64,000 nt of DNA, taken from Larkinella humicola. GTDB taxonomy: Bacteria; Bacteroidota; Bacteroidia; Cytophagales; Spirosomataceae. The stretch covers positions 496,001 through 560,000 of the forward strand of contig NZ_VTWS01000005.1 in NCBI RefSeq assembly GCF_008727875.1, written 5' to 3'. This document shows, in pieces, positions 42,358-52,027 of the stretch (the first letter of the stretch is position 1; each line of letters begins with the position of its first letter). The notes under the pieces are model-generated. The model saw only the letters and a list, made by a program, of their open reading frames with translations, was not told the DNA's origin and ran no database searches. The translations under genes and the position numbers were made by a program.

Positions 42358-42427
42358 CGAACGTTTGTTCGGAAAATAGCCCGTTTAATCAGCCGTAAAA
42401 ATTGTTACAGGCAGTTCGGCAATTTGA

Positions 42428-42459
42428 TTGGGAAACAATTCATAAAATACTTATCTTTG
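42428..42459 (+). promoter_or_regulatory. Promoter of the rimP-nusA-infB cluster
   Basis: TTGG (42428-42431) and TATCTTTG (42452-42459) are 20 bases apart, a good Bacteroidota promoter. The expected start is near 42463, leaving a leader of about 56 bases before rimP. The neighbouring gene points away, so the promoter serves rimP. Confidence 0.7.
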
Positions 42460-42462
42460 CAC

Positions 42463-42518
42463 CACTTATCAGCATTTGTGCATGGCAGGGAGTTTTTGAC
42501 TCCCTTTTTTGTTAATTT
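42463..42518 (+). promoter_or_regulatory. rimP leader with terminator-like hairpin (candidate attenuator)
   Basis: The leader contains a terminator-like stem: GGGAGT (42488-42493), loop TTTTG, ACTCCC (42499-42504) and six T residues (42505-42510). The stop region holds a tiny frame, ATG at 42482 to TGA at 42499 (MAGSF), that runs through the left arm. The upstream gene is divergent, so the hairpin cannot serve as its 3' end; it should act on rimP transcription. Confidence 0.55.
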
Positions 42519-42998
42519 ATGGATGTAAAGGCGAAAGTCAACGAACTGTTACAGCCGTATCTGAACGAAGATCAGTATTTTGTCGTTGGTATTCAGGTAT
42601 CCCCTTCCCGTACTCGTGCTAAAATAACCGTCTTGCTGGATAGCGATACCGGGATCACTATTGAAGAATGTGCGGGAATCAGCCGTCAGTTGGGCAACCA
42701 ACTGGAAGAACTGGAAATATTTGACGGACAGGCTTTTACCTTGGAAGTATCATCACCGGGTGTCGATGAACCCTTGGTGTTGAGACGGCAGTATCTGAAA
42801 AACGTAGGTCGTGAAGTGGAAGTGTTGCTGAACGACGGTCAGATTCGGAAAGGGAAACTGGAGAGCATCGGGGAAGACCATCTTGTGATGACCGAAATAC
42901 CGCTTAAAAAACCGAAGAAAAACGATCCTCCGATCGAACCGACGGCCATCCCGTTTACCGAAATAAAGAAGAGCACAATACAAGTTTCATTTAAATAA
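42519..42998 (+). CDS. rimP: Ribosome maturation factor
   Basis: The 159-residue protein has the RimP two-domain layout: N-terminal alpha/beta domain with LDSDTGITIEECAGISRQL, and a C-terminal SH3-like barrel (VEVLLNDGQIRKGKLESIGE). LEVSSPGVDEPL is the family signature. It helps 30S subunit assembly. The gene is first in the rimP-nusA-infB order. Its ATG at 42519 follows the leader hairpin closely. Repeat L separates it from nusA. Confidence 0.95.
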   Translation: MDVKAKVNELLQPYLNEDQYFVVGIQVSPSRTRAKITVLLDSDTGITIEECAGISRQLGNQLEELEIFDGQAFTLEVSSPGVDEPLVLRRQYLKNVGREVEVLLNDGQIRKGKLESIGEDHLVMTEIPLKKPKKNDPPIEPTAIPFTEIKKSTIQVSFK

Positions 42999-43023
42999 AG
43001 GAAGGTCGGTTTCTAAGTCGCGT

Positions 43024-43099
43024 TTTCAGTTCGTAGTTTCTGTTTATTCTGACTGGAAACCTATAACTGGATCCCTACACTGAAAACTGAGAACTGAAA
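43024..43099. repeat. Imperfect intergenic inverted repeat L (rimP/nusA)
   Basis: Arms 43024-43039 and 43084-43099 match at 14 of 16 positions around a 44-base loop. Both arms contain TTTCAGTTC-type words. The weakest member of the set; it ends two bases before the nusA ATG at 43102. Confidence 0.6.
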
Positions 43100-43101
43100 T
43101 T

Positions 43102-44346
43102 ATGGATAGCGGAGTACTCATTGAGTCGTTTGCAGAGTTTGCACGGTCGAAAAATATCGACCGCCCGACCATGATCAAAATTCTGGAAGATGTATTCCGG
43201 ACGATGATTCGCAAAAAATACGGCACTGACGAAAACTTTGACGTTATCATCAACGCCGAGAGCGGTGACCTCGAAATGTGGCGCACCCGCGAGATTGTGG
43301 ATGACAATTCGGAAGACATCTGGGATTATGACAAAATACCGCTGGCAGAAGCCCGCAAGATTCAGTCCGACTTTGAAGTGGGTGAGGAGGTAGCCGAAGA
43401 AGTGAAGCTGGAAGATTTTGGCCGCCGGGTTGTGCAAACTGCCCGCCAAACGCTGATTCAGAAGATCAAAGATCTGGAAAAAGAGATTCTTTACGATAAA
43501 TACAAAAACCAGGTTGGTGATTTACTGAACGCAGAAGTCTACCAATTGCTTAAAAATGAAGTAATTTTGCTCGACAATGAAGGCAACGAAATCAGCCTTC
43601 CCAAAAGCGAGCAGATTCCGAAAGATCGGTATCGGAAAGGGGAAACCACCAAGGCCGTCGTCCACCGGGTTGAAATGATCAATGGCACGCCCAAGATCGT
43701 TTTATCCCGGACGTCACCGGTTTTTCTGGAGCGCCTGTTTGAGAACGAAATTCCGGAGATTTACGACGGGTTGATCTCCATTCGCCGGATCGTTCGCGAA
43801 CCGGGTGAGCGGGCCAAAGTCGCCGTAGAATCGTACGACGACCGGATTGATCCGGTGGGGGCATGCGTCGGGATGAAAGGATCGCGGATTCACAGCATTG
43901 TTCGGGAACTGGGGAACGAGAATATTGACGTTATCAACTACACCGACAACTTTGAGCTGCTGATCAGCCGGGCGTTGAGTCCGGCCAAAATCAGTACGAT
44001 GACCGTCGACCGCGAAGCCAAACGCGTATCGGTTTTCCTGAAACCCGATCAGGTTTCGCTGGCCATCGGAAAAGGTGGTCAGAATATCAAACTGGCCGGT
44101 CGGCTGGTGGGTATGGAGATCGATGTATTCCGGGATGTTGAAGGGCAGGAAGACGATGAGGACGTTGATTTGTCAGAATTCAACGACGAAATCGACAACT
44201 GGATGATCGAGGAACTGCGCCGGGTTGGGTTAGACACCGCCAAGAGCGTGCTGGCCCGTTCAAAAGAAGAACTTGTCCGGATGACCGATCTGGAAGAAGA
44301 TACAGTTGAAGAGATTCTGGCGATTTTACGCCAGGAATTTGAGTAA
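43102..44346 (+). CDS. nusA: Transcription termination/antitermination factor NusA
   Basis: The 414-residue protein has an N-terminal RNA-polymerase-binding domain (1-130), an S1 domain (about 135-200), KH1 (about 240-300: GACVGMKGSRIHSIVREL) and KH2 (about 305-365: VSLAIGKGGQNIKLAGRL), then a short acidic helical tail (about 375-414). It lacks the two C-terminal acidic repeats of E. coli NusA, as usual in Bacteroidota. It controls pausing and termination. It sits between rimP and infB, with long inverted repeats on both sides. Confidence 0.97.
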   Translation: MDSGVLIESFAEFARSKNIDRPTMIKILEDVFRTMIRKKYGTDENFDVIINAESGDLEMWRTREIVDDNSEDIWDYDKIPLAEARKIQSDFEVGEEVAEEVKLEDFGRRVVQTARQTLIQKIKDLEKEILYDKYKNQVGDLLNAEVYQLLKNEVILLDNEGNEISLPKSEQIPKDRYRKGETTKAVVHRVEMINGTPKIVLSRTSPVFLERLFENEIPEIYDGLISIRRIVREPGERAKVAVESYDDRIDPVGACVGMKGSRIHSIVRELGNENIDVINYTDNFELLISRALSPAKISTMTVDREAKRVSVFLKPDQVSLAIGKGGQNIKLAGRLVGMEIDVFRDVEGQEDDEDVDLSEFNDEIDNWMIEELRRVGLDTAKSVLARSKEELVRMTDLEEDTVEEILAILRQEFE

Positions 44347-44347
44347 A

Positions 44348-44404
44348 ATGATGAACGATTGAGGATGAACGATGAATTAAGTCGATCCATTCATCGTTCA
44401 TCAT
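44348..44404. repeat. Intergenic inverted repeat I (nusA/infB)
   Basis: An inner perfect 14-base stem (44364-44377 with 44389-44402) has an 11-base loop; an outer 12-base stem (44348-44359 with 44393-44404) competes for the right arm. The shared word ATGAACGATGAAT also occurs in repeat H at 31654. Confidence 0.85.
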
Positions 44405-44449
44405 GCATAGTGTATCATTAAAATGCTTTTTTCATTCTAAACCATTTGT

Positions 44450-47400
44450 ATGGCAGAAGATAAATCCATGCGCCTTAGCCAAGTGGCAAAAATACTCGGA
44501 GTAGGTTCGTCTACTGTGGTGAGTCGTCTTTCTGCCAAAGGGATTAAGGTTGATAGTAACCCTAACGGCAAGATTTCTACGGATCAAGTGGAAATCTTGG
44601 CGAAAGAATTCGGTAATACTGAACTGTTGAATGGTGGAGCTGTTCGCAAACCAGCTTCAGAGACTTTTGTGCCCGAACCCAAGCGTCGGGAAGATGATGA
44701 TTTGCCGCAATATTTCCGCAGCGAACCCGCCCGGCCTTCCCAGTCGGTGCCACCTCAGCCTGTTGCCAACCCGGTCGTTCCTGCGCCCGCACCTGTCCCA
44801 GTACAGGAAGCGCCGGTCCCCCCGAAACCGCAGCCGGTTACCCAACCAGAACCCGTTGTAGCAGAAAAGGCACCCGAGCCAAGCCAGCCCAAGCCCGAAC
44901 CGGCCCCGGCACCCGTGGCTACGCCCCAGCCTGCTCCTGTTGAAGCCCGTCAGCAGCCCGCACCGGTGGAACCTAAGGAAACTCCTCCTGCGCCGACACC
45001 AGCACCTGCCCCTAGACCGGAAGCAGTAGCTCCTGTACCCGTTATAGAGAATAAACCGGAACCCATTCAGCCTGTGGCACCAACACCGGTTGAGCCCCCA
45101 CGCCCAATCGAAACACCTCAGGTTGAAACCCGTCCGCAAGTGACTTCACCGGAAATTAAAGAACCCGATCAGCCGGAAATTTCCAGTCCCCGCTTGCCGG
45201 GATTGACGGTTTTGGGTAAAATCGACCTGGAGAGGAAACCCTCTCCTCAGCCTTCGCAACGAGCTAACGACCCGAATGCGCGGCAGCAACAACCCAACCG
45301 GAACGACCAACGGAATACGGGTTCCCGGCCGGATGGCCAGCGGCCCGGTCAACAACCGAACCGGAATGATCAACGGAATATGGGCGCCCGACCGGATGGT
45401 CAGCGCCCGGATCGTCCCGGCGACCAAAACCGGGCCGGTATTCCAGGCCAGGGACAGGGTGGCAATCGCCCGCCGGATCGTGACCGGAACCGTCCGCAGG
45501 ACAACCGGGGCCAACAGCCTCCGCGTCCCGTCGAGCCACGGCCCGTTACGCCCCGGATGGAAGAAACACCGGTTCAGCCTGAACCCGCTGCTGATCTGCC
45601 AGTCGATGAGCCCATCGAAACCATCCGCGCCCGGGGTGAACAACTGCGTGGTCTGACGGTTTTGGGAACCATCGAACTGCCTTCTGAACGCTCGAAGAAA
45701 CAAAATGGCCCGGTTGCGTCAACCGACGAACGGGATAAAAAACGCAAACGCAAACGCCTGCGCCGTGACCCGGTCGGTGGTGCCCCGGCAACCGGCGGTG
45801 CAACCCAACCGCAAGGTCAGGGTGGCGCCCCGCGCACTCGTGATGCGAACGCACCCACCAACCGCAATCAACCACCGGGGCAGGCTAACAAGCCAGCTAC
45901 GGGAACGGCTGCGGGTGCCGGAGCAGCCAACAAAGGGAAAGCCGGAGCCCGTGGAGGTACGCGTGACCGCCGGGAGGAGCCAACCCAACGCGAAGTAAAA
46001 GATTCGATCAAGGCAACGCAGGCCCGGATGACCGGTAACAAACCGAATCGGGGTGCTGACCGTCGCCGGGATCGTCGCCAGGAACGCGCCGAACGCGAAC
46101 GCGAACGGATCGACCAGGAAAATGAAGAAGCAAAAATCCTGAAAGTAACCGAATTCGTATCGGCCAATGACCTTGCGTCGCTGATGGATGTGTCGGTCAA
46201 CGAAGTGATTGCCACCTGTATGAGCCTGGGGATGTTTGTATCCATCAACCAGCGTCTCGATGCCGAAGCGATTACGGTTATTGCCGATGAGTTCGATTAC
46301 GAAGTGCAGTTTGTATCAGCCGAGGAAGAGATCGAATCGGGTCTGGTCGATGAACCGGATAACGAAGAAGATCTGGTACACCGCGCGCCGATCGTAACCA
46401 TCATGGGGCACGTCGATCACGGGAAAACCTCGCTGCTTGACTACATCCGCCGGACGCGCGTTGCGGCCGGAGAAGCCGGGGGGATTACGCAGCACATTGG
46501 TGCCTACAGCGTAAAAACCACGGACGACCGCATGATTACGTTCCTCGATACGCCGGGTCACGAAGCCTTTACGGCCATGCGGGCACGGGGTGCGCAGGTA
46601 ACTGACATTGTTATCATCGTTATTGCTGCGGACGACAGCGTCATGCCGCAAACCCGCGAGGCTATCAACCACGCGCAGGTCGCCGGGGTGCCGATTGTCT
46701 TTGCCTTCAGCAAGGTCGATAAAGTGGGTGCCAATACCGAAAAAGTACGGGAAGAACTGTCGCAGATGAACATGCTCGTTGAAGAATGGGGTGGTAAATA
46801 TCAGACACAGGAAATCTCGTCAAAATCCGGTTTGGGTATTTCGGAACTGTTGGAGAAGGTGTTGCTCGAAGCCGAATTGCTCGATCTGAAAGCCAATCCG
46901 ACCAAAAAAGCAACCGGTACCGTCATTGAAGCCGAGCTGGACAAAGGCCGGGGCTATGTGACCACGATGCTGGTGCAAACCGGTACGCTCCGACAGGGCG
47001 ACATCGTGCTGGTGGGTGCGCACTTTGGCCGCATTCGCGCCATGACCGACGATATCGGTCAGCGCCTGAAAGAAGCCGGTCCCTCGACGCCGGTGCAAAT
47101 CCTGGGTCTGCCGGGTGCTCCGCAGTCCGGTGATAAGTTCAACGTGATGGAAACGGAGCGAGAAGCCCGCGAAATTGCCAACAAACGGGAGCAGTTGCTG
47201 CGTGAGCAAAATCTGAGGACCCGCAAGCACATTACGCTGGAAGAAATCGGTCGCCGGAAAGCCATTGGTAACTTCAAGGAACTGAACGTGATTGTGAAAG
47301 GTGACGTGGACGGTTCGGTAGAAGCCCTCTCCGATTCGCTGTTGCAGCTTTCGACGGAAGAAGTACAGGTCAACATCATCCACAAAGCCGTGGGTCAGAT

Positions 47401-47887
47401 TTCCGAATCGGATATTCTGCTGGCGTCGGCGTCGGATGCGATCATTGTGGGCTTTCAGGTACGGCCTTCGGTCAGTGCCCGTCGTTTGGCCGAACAGGAG
47501 CAGATCGAAATTCGCCTGTACTCCATCATCTACGATGCGATTGGCGAAATCCGGGATGCCATGGAAGGCATGCTGGCGCCAACCACCGAAGAGGTCATTA
47601 TTGGCAACATCGAAGTGCGCGATGTGTTCAAGATCAGCCGCGTTGGAACGGTAGCCGGTTGTATGGTGACAGAAGGAACCATCAAACGGAACAACAAAGT
47701 CCGCGTGGTCCGCGACTTCATCGTGGTTCATACCGGCGAAATCAGTGCCCTGAAACGGTACAAAGAAGACGTCAACGAAGTACGGTTTGGCTACGAGTGC
47801 GGCTTGAGTATCAAAAATTTCAACGATATTCTGGTTGGCGACATCATCGAAAGCTTCGAACTGAAAGAAGTGAAGCGGACGTTGTAA
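44450..47887 (+). CDS. infB: Translation initiation factor IF-2
   Basis: The 1145-residue protein has an IF2_N helix (1-55: [19 protein letters not shown]), a long Pro/Gln/Arg-rich linker (about 75-560) and then the GTPase core: IF2 domain G1 [12 protein letters not shown] (about residue 652-663), G2 and G3 DTPGHEAF, G4 SKVDK, domains II-III and C-terminal domain IV with fMet-tRNA binding ([12 protein letters not shown] and beyond). It positions initiator tRNA on the 30S subunit. A 63-base tandem duplication (21 residues) lies in the linker around 45298-45424. A strong terminator follows. Confidence 0.97.
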   Translation: MAEDKSMRLSQVAKILGVGSSTVVSRLSAKGIKVDSNPNGKISTDQVEILAKEFGNTELLNGGAVRKPASETFVPEPKRREDDDLPQYFRSEPARPSQSVPPQPVANPVVPAPAPVPVQEAPVPPKPQPVTQPEPVVAEKAPEPSQPKPEPAPAPVATPQPAPVEARQQPAPVEPKETPPAPTPAPAPRPEAVAPVPVIENKPEPIQPVAPTPVEPPRPIETPQVETRPQVTSPEIKEPDQPEISSPRLPGLTVLGKIDLERKPSPQPSQRANDPNARQQQPNRNDQRNTGSRPDGQRPGQQPNRNDQRNMGARPDGQRPDRPGDQNRAGIPGQGQGGNRPPDRDRNRPQDNRGQQPPRPVEPRPVTPRMEETPVQPEPAADLPVDEPIETIRARGEQLRGLTVLGTIELPSERSKKQNGPVASTDERDKKRKRKRLRRDPVGGAPATGGATQPQGQGGAPRTRDANAPTNRNQPPGQANKPATGTAAGAGAANKGKAGARGGTRDRREEPTQREVKDSIKATQARMTGNKPNRGADRRRDRRQERAERERERIDQENEEAKILKVTEFVSANDLASLMDVSVNEVIATCMSLGMFVSINQRLDAEAITVIADEFDYEVQFVSAEEEIESGLVDEPDNEEDLVHRAPIVTIMGHVDHGKTSLLDYIRRTRVAAGEAGGITQHIGAYSVKTTDDRMITFLDTPGHEAFTAMRARGAQVTDIVIIVIAADDSVMPQTREAINHAQVAGVPIVFAFSKVDKVGANTEKVREELSQMNMLVEEWGGKYQTQEISSKSGLGISELLEKVLLEAELLDLKANPTKKATGTVIEAELDKGRGYVTTMLVQTGTLRQGDIVLVGAHFGRIRAMTDDIGQRLKEAGPSTPVQILGLPGAPQSGDKFNVMETEREAREIANKREQLLREQNLRTRKHITLEEIGRRKAIGNFKELNVIVKGDVDGSVEALSDSLLQLSTEEVQVNIIHKAVGQISESDILLASASDAIIVGFQVRPSVSARRLAEQEQIEIRLYSIIYDAIGEIRDAMEGMLAPTTEEVIIGNIEVRDVFKISRVGTVAGCMVTEGTIKRNNKVRVVRDFIVVHTGEISALKRYKEDVNEVRFGYECGLSIKNFNDILVGDIIESFELKEVKRTL
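45298..45423 (+). repeat. Two-copy 63-base tandem repeat in the infB linker
   Basis: Copies begin at 45298 and 45361 and encode [21 protein letters not shown] and a diverged second copy ([17 protein letters not shown]...). Copies differ at many silent sites, so the duplication is not recent. Confidence 0.7.
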
Positions 47888-47906
47888 ACCATTCCGGTAA
47901 CACGAT

Positions 47907-47946
47907 AAAAAAGCCTTTCCTGCGATTTGCAGGAAAGGCTTTTTCG
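47907..47946 (+). terminator. Rho-independent terminator after infB
   Basis: A perfect 16-base stem (47908-47923 with 47929-47944, core AAAGCCTTTCCTGC) and a 5-base loop GATTT, with A-rich and T-rich flanks. It ends the rimP-nusA-infB transcript and lies 20 bases after the stop; it may work both ways. Confidence 0.9.
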
Positions 47947-47961
47947 ATATATTGGAGTTCC

Positions 47962-48699
47962 ATGAAAATTATTACGATCTCTGACCTCCACGGACGGAAT
48001 AACTGGCTTCAAATTGATGTCGATTGCTACGACAAGGTGATCTTTTTGGGTGACTATACCGATAGTTATGATCTAAGCGATGAGCTTATTTTGGAAAATC
48101 TCCAACAAATCGTTCAGCTTAAACAACTTTACCCCGATAAAGTGGTGTTGCTGATTGGCAACCACGATGCCCAGTACCTGCATTTCCCGCATTACCGCTG
48201 CTCCGGCTTCCGGCCGTCGATGCAACCCGCACTAAGCGCCTTGTTTACGGAACACAAATCATCGTTTCAAATTGCATACCAGGTCGATTCGTATCTGTTC
48301 ACCCACGCGGGCGTGACCAATCTTTGGCTGGCTCATGTCCCCAAAGGCGGTGCAGGCGCAAAACTGGAACTAAATTTGCAGGCCCTGGGTCAATTGGCCG
48401 ATGCCATCAACAAAATGCACCAGGACCGGATGATGCGAACATCGCTGTTTGACGTCAGTTCCCTGCGGGGCGGTTTTGACGAAGCCGGTGGGCCATTGTG
48501 GGCTGATCAACGCGAAACATCGACGGATTACCTGCCGGGTTTGCATCAAATTGTGGGCCATACGCCCGTTCCGGAATTTACCACCATTGGCGACGAAACC
48601 GGGTCGATTACGTACACCGACGTTTTGCAGACGCAGGAAGCGTTTTACACCGTTGATTTCGACGATATAAACCAGGCGTTTGTCGATTTATCCGGGTAA
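47962..48699 (+). CDS. Metallophosphoesterase, calcineurin-like
   Basis: The 245-residue protein has the full set of motifs: TISDLHGRNNW (Asp-His), VIFLGDYTDSYD (Asp), LIGNHDAQYL (Asn-His), YLFTHAGVTN and IVGHTPVPEF. These are typical of PP1/calcineurin-like or Ap4A-hydrolase-type phosphoesterases with two metals. Predicted cytoplasmic. The ATG at 47962 is chosen because a longer frame starting at 47659 runs through infB and the terminator. It starts 15 bases after the infB terminator, so it is presumably served by a separate promoter or read-through. Confidence 0.9.
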   Translation: MKIITISDLHGRNNWLQIDVDCYDKVIFLGDYTDSYDLSDELILENLQQIVQLKQLYPDKVVLLIGNHDAQYLHFPHYRCSGFRPSMQPALSALFTEHKSSFQIAYQVDSYLFTHAGVTNLWLAHVPKGGAGAKLELNLQALGQLADAINKMHQDRMMRTSLFDVSSLRGGFDEAGGPLWADQRETSTDYLPGLHQIVGHTPVPEFTTIGDETGSITYTDVLQTQEAFYTVDFDDINQAFVDLSG

Positions 48700-48814
48700 A
48701 TCCGTTCAATTCGTGTTATCCGCGTGCTATTCTTGTTAAATTCGTAACGGTCAGAACAACATTGGTTTATTTGGCCGTTATAAAAGAAAATAATCGCTAC
48801 AACGACCCGTTTGA

Positions 48815-50890
48815 ATGAGTTTTCTATATCCTTCGTTTCTCTTTGGGCTCCTGGCGGTCTCAGTCCCTGTCGCCATCCATCTGTTTAATTTTCGCCGGAC
48901 GCGCCGGGTGTTTTTTACCAACGTCGCCCTGCTCAAAACCGTCCAGACCGAAACCAAGTCGTTCCGGCGGTTGAAACATTACCTGATTCTGCTGTTCCGG
49001 TCGCTGTTCGTGATCTGTCTCGTGCTGGCTTTTGCTCAACCGTTTCTGCCCAGCAAAAGCAAGCTGGGTCTGTCGCGGAAGGGTCTGACGAGTCTGTACC
49101 TCGACAATTCGTACAGTATGCAGAATGAGTTAAACGAGAAACGGTATCTGGATATCGCGACCAGCAAACTGGATCAACTGCTGGGTTTGTTTCGCAACGC
49201 CACCTCGCTGCAACTCGTCACCAATGATTTCAGCAGCCAGGAACAAACCGTCGGAACCGCCGACGCCCTGCGCGACCGCGTCACCACCGTCCGGTTTGCC
49301 CACACGCCCCGCACGTTGCCCGATGTCTACCGCCGGCAGTTGAACCTCCTTGCCTCACACAATCCGACCGGCCCCAATCAGTTGTTCTGGTTTTCCGACT
49401 TTCAGAAAAGCACCACCGGCGATTTATCCCGCCTGAAAATAGACACCACCAACCGGCTTTTTCTCGTTCCGCTGGAAACCCAGCCGACCAAAAACGTTTT
49501 TGTCGACTCCGTTTGGCTCAGTACGCCGTTCATTCGGGAACTGCAAAACAACACGCTCAACGTCCGCGTCCGGAACAGTGGCGATGAGTCGGTTCGCAAT
49601 TTGCCCATCAAACTTTTCATCGACCAGACGCAGGTTTCCACGGCTTCCGTCACGCTGCCGGGCAAAGGAGCCGCTACGGCCACGCTCAATTTTAACGTGA
49701 CCCAGAAAGGGTTCCGCCGGGGGCGCATCACCTTCGAAGATTACCCGATTACGTTCGATAACGAGTATTACTTTGTCATTCAGGCATCGCCCTCGATTCG
49801 GGTTCTGCACCTGTTCGACCAAAAATCGGAAGCCAATTACGTCGAGAATGTTTATGGCAACGACAGCCTGTTTGTTCGCCGGAGTTTCAATGCGCAAAAC
49901 GTGGACGTGGGCCAGTTGAAAACCGCCGACCTGGTGGTTCTGGAGGGCGTCAATCAGGTGAATGGAACGCTGCGGAGCGAACTCGAACGGTTTGTGCGGC
50001 AGGGCGGCAGTCTGGTGATCATTCCGCCAACAACGCCGGATGCAGCCACCTGGTCGCCGTTTTTTGCCGGTTTAGGCGTTGGCGGTTTGCAAACGCAGGC
50101 TCCTCCCCTGCCACCCCAGCAGCCGCTTTCGGCTCCGAATCGTCAGAACCCGTTTTTCCGCGACATTTTTGAACAGACCAATCAACAGGGCATTGAAAAC
50201 CTGCCGAATGCGGTTCCGGTCTGGCAATGGCGCGTGGTGGGTGAGCGGCTCCTGACACTACGCAACGGCACCCCGTACCTGACGCAATCCCGAACGGGCG
50301 GCTCCACAGCCGGACAGGTTTACATTTTCGCCAGCCCGTTGAATACCGAATACGGGAATGTCGCCCAACATGCTCTTTTTGTGCCGATTATGTACAAAAT
50401 TGCCGCCCAGAGCGTTCGGCCACAACGCACGGCGTATTCGTTCGATGACAATACCATTGAAGTCCCCGTTAGCAATGCGTCGCCCAATGCGGTGTATAAA
50501 TTGATGCGGGATAAACTGGAGATCATTCCCGTACAGCGCGTCAACGGGCAACAACTGCTGATGGAACTCCCGAAAAGCAACCAGTTGAACGACGGACAGC
50601 AACTGGCCTCCGGCTATTATGAACTGCAATTGAATGGCAAAACCGAGAAGCTGCTGGCTTTTAACCACGGCAACCGGGAGTCGCAGATGGAGTTTTACAA
50701 ACCCGACGAACTCCGGCGAATTTTTGCCAACCAGCCTAACGTGGCGGTTTTCGACAGCATTCAGGACGATGATTTTGTGGAGGAGCTCCGGCAACAAAAT
50801 CTGGGCACCAATCTCTGGAAATATTTCGTCATTGCCGCCCTGGCGTTTCTGCTGGCCGAGGTGGCCGTGATCCGGTTTATGAAAGGATAG
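48815..50890 (+). CDS. BatA/VWA-domain membrane protein (aerotolerance-like)
   Basis: The 691-residue protein starts with the BatA_N pattern: two helices (about 3-24 and 55-78) around FRRTRRVFFTNVALLKTV. A VWA-like domain follows whose metal-ion site DNSYSM (DxSxS) is at about residues 92-97, then a beta-rich middle part, and a C-terminal helix (about 668-686). The rest lies in the periplasm. Related proteins in Bacteroidota stand in bat operons of unknown function; here no other bat gene is adjacent. The 115-base upstream gap holds no clear promoter. Confidence 0.85.
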   Translation: MSFLYPSFLFGLLAVSVPVAIHLFNFRRTRRVFFTNVALLKTVQTETKSFRRLKHYLILLFRSLFVICLVLAFAQPFLPSKSKLGLSRKGLTSLYLDNSYSMQNELNEKRYLDIATSKLDQLLGLFRNATSLQLVTNDFSSQEQTVGTADALRDRVTTVRFAHTPRTLPDVYRRQLNLLASHNPTGPNQLFWFSDFQKSTTGDLSRLKIDTTNRLFLVPLETQPTKNVFVDSVWLSTPFIRELQNNTLNVRVRNSGDESVRNLPIKLFIDQTQVSTASVTLPGKGAATATLNFNVTQKGFRRGRITFEDYPITFDNEYYFVIQASPSIRVLHLFDQKSEANYVENVYGNDSLFVRRSFNAQNVDVGQLKTADLVVLEGVNQVNGTLRSELERFVRQGGSLVIIPPTTPDAATWSPFFAGLGVGGLQTQAPPLPPQQPLSAPNRQNPFFRDIFEQTNQQGIENLPNAVPVWQWRVVGERLLTLRNGTPYLTQSRTGGSTAGQVYIFASPLNTEYGNVAQHALFVPIMYKIAAQSVRPQRTAYSFDDNTIEVPVSNASPNAVYKLMRDKLEIIPVQRVNGQQLLMELPKSNQLNDGQQLASGYYELQLNGKTEKLLAFNHGNRESQMEFYKPDELRRIFANQPNVAVFDSIQDDDFVEELRQQNLGTNLWKYFVIAALAFLLAEVAVIRFMKG

Positions 50891-50926
50891 TCGGAAATCG
50901 TATTTTCGTATTCAACTCATCAGGCT

Positions 50927-51526
50927 ATGAATATGCTACTCACCAACGGGTTTTCTGTACTGAAGATGCCCCGGGGTTTTCGTCCCATGACAGACGATGA
51001 GTTTTTCTACTACTGTCAGGAAAATCCAGATCATAAATTTGAGCGCGCTGCCGACGGAACAATCATTGTAACGGGACAAACGGGCGGAGAAACCGGAAAA
51101 CGCAACAGCGAACTGAATGCCGATTTAGCAATTTGGAACCGGAGTACTAAACTCGGTTTTGTGTTCGATTCATCAACGGGGTTTATACTGCCAAATAGCG
51201 CCGTCCGTTCGCCGGATGCGGCCTGGGTTACGGCTGAACGCTGGAATGCCTTGTCATCCGACGAACGTAAAAAATTCCCGCCCCTCTGCCCCGAATTCCT
51301 CGTTGAATTCATGAGCGAATCAGACGTCCTGCGAATGGCAGAAGACAAAATGCGTGAATACATCGACAACGGTTGCCGCCTGGCCTGGCTCATTGACCCA
51401 AAAACCGAAACCGTCCGAATCTACCGGTTTGACGGTTCGGTGCAGGTTATCCAGGGCTTCGACAACACCCTTTCTGGCAAGAACATACTGCCGGATTTTA
51501 CGTTCAATCTCAGTCTGTTACGCTAA
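50927..51526 (+). CDS. Uma2/DUF820-type predicted nuclease-fold protein
   Basis: The 199-residue protein matches the Uma2 (DUF820) family with a PD-(D/E)XK nuclease-like fold: GRNSELNADLA-type helix, RSPDAAWVTAERW with the Asp, PEFLVEFMSESD with the Glu, KMREYIDNGCRLAWLIDPK with the Lys. The family is very abundant in cyanobacteria and Bacteroidota; it is often beside mobile DNA but its activity is not established. It stands 36 bases after the BatA-type gene and ends 3 bases before the convergent folA stop. It is predicted cytoplasmic. Confidence 0.88.
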   Translation: MNMLLTNGFSVLKMPRGFRPMTDDEFFYYCQENPDHKFERAADGTIIVTGQTGGETGKRNSELNADLAIWNRSTKLGFVFDSSTGFILPNSAVRSPDAAWVTAERWNALSSDERKKFPPLCPEFLVEFMSESDVLRMAEDKMREYIDNGCRLAWLIDPKTETVRIYRFDGSVQVIQGFDNTLSGKNILPDFTFNLSLLR

Positions 51527-51529
51527 GAA

Positions 51530-52024
51530 TTACGGTTTTCGCTCCCAAACCACAAAATCAAACGCCACGGCGTGCCGCTCATCGGTGGCATGATGCCGAC
51601 GGCTGATTTCCTGCCAGTGGCTTTTGTCAAAATCCGGAAAGGTGGCATCGCCTTCAAAAGAGGCTTTCACTTCAGTCAGATACAGCCGGTCGGCCGAGTC
51701 AATTGCCTGCCGGTAAATTTCGGCACCCCCAATCACAAAGGCTTCATCGATACCGGTTTTTCGGGCTTCATCCATTGCTTTTTCCAACGAATCGACCACC
51801 ACAACACCGTCGGGCCGGTAGTCCGGATTGCGGGTAATCACGACATTAAGCCGATTCAGCAGCGGTTTGCCGAGGGATTCGAACGTCTTTCGGCCCATCA
51901 GGATCGGGTGATGAGACGTCGTTTGTTTGAAGTATCGAAAGTCATCGGGCAAACGCCAGACCAGGTCATTATCCTGACCAATAACGCCGTTTTCTGCCAC
52001 GGCTGCAATTAAACTGATTAGCAT
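51530..52024 (-). CDS. folA: Dihydrofolate reductase
   Basis: The 164-residue protein has the DHFR pattern: MLISLIAAVAENGVIGQDND, WRLPDDFRYFKQTT with the catalytic Asp, HPILMGRKTFESLG, LNVVITRNPDY and FVIGGAEIYRQAI. It makes tetrahydrofolate with NADPH. It starts 3 bases after the fmt stop (minus strand), so both are one transcript; fmt uses 10-formyl-tetrahydrofolate, so the pairing is functional. Confidence 0.96.
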   Translation of the reverse strand: MLISLIAAVAENGVIGQDNDLVWRLPDDFRYFKQTTSHHPILMGRKTFESLGKPLLNRLNVVITRNPDYRPDGVVVVDSLEKAMDEARKTGIDEAFVIGGAEIYRQAIDSADRLYLTEVKASFEGDATFPDFDKSHWQEISRRHHATDERHAVAFDFVVWERKP

Positions 52025-52027
52025 ACG

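Noticed and set aside
43024-43099. Repeat L as a NusA-specific attenuator
   Set aside because: Arms are imperfect, the loop is long and no T-run follows; it is kept only as a member of the repeat set.
46820-47731. 303-aa minus-strand frame
   Set aside because: Shadow inside the IF-2 GTPase and domain IV region.
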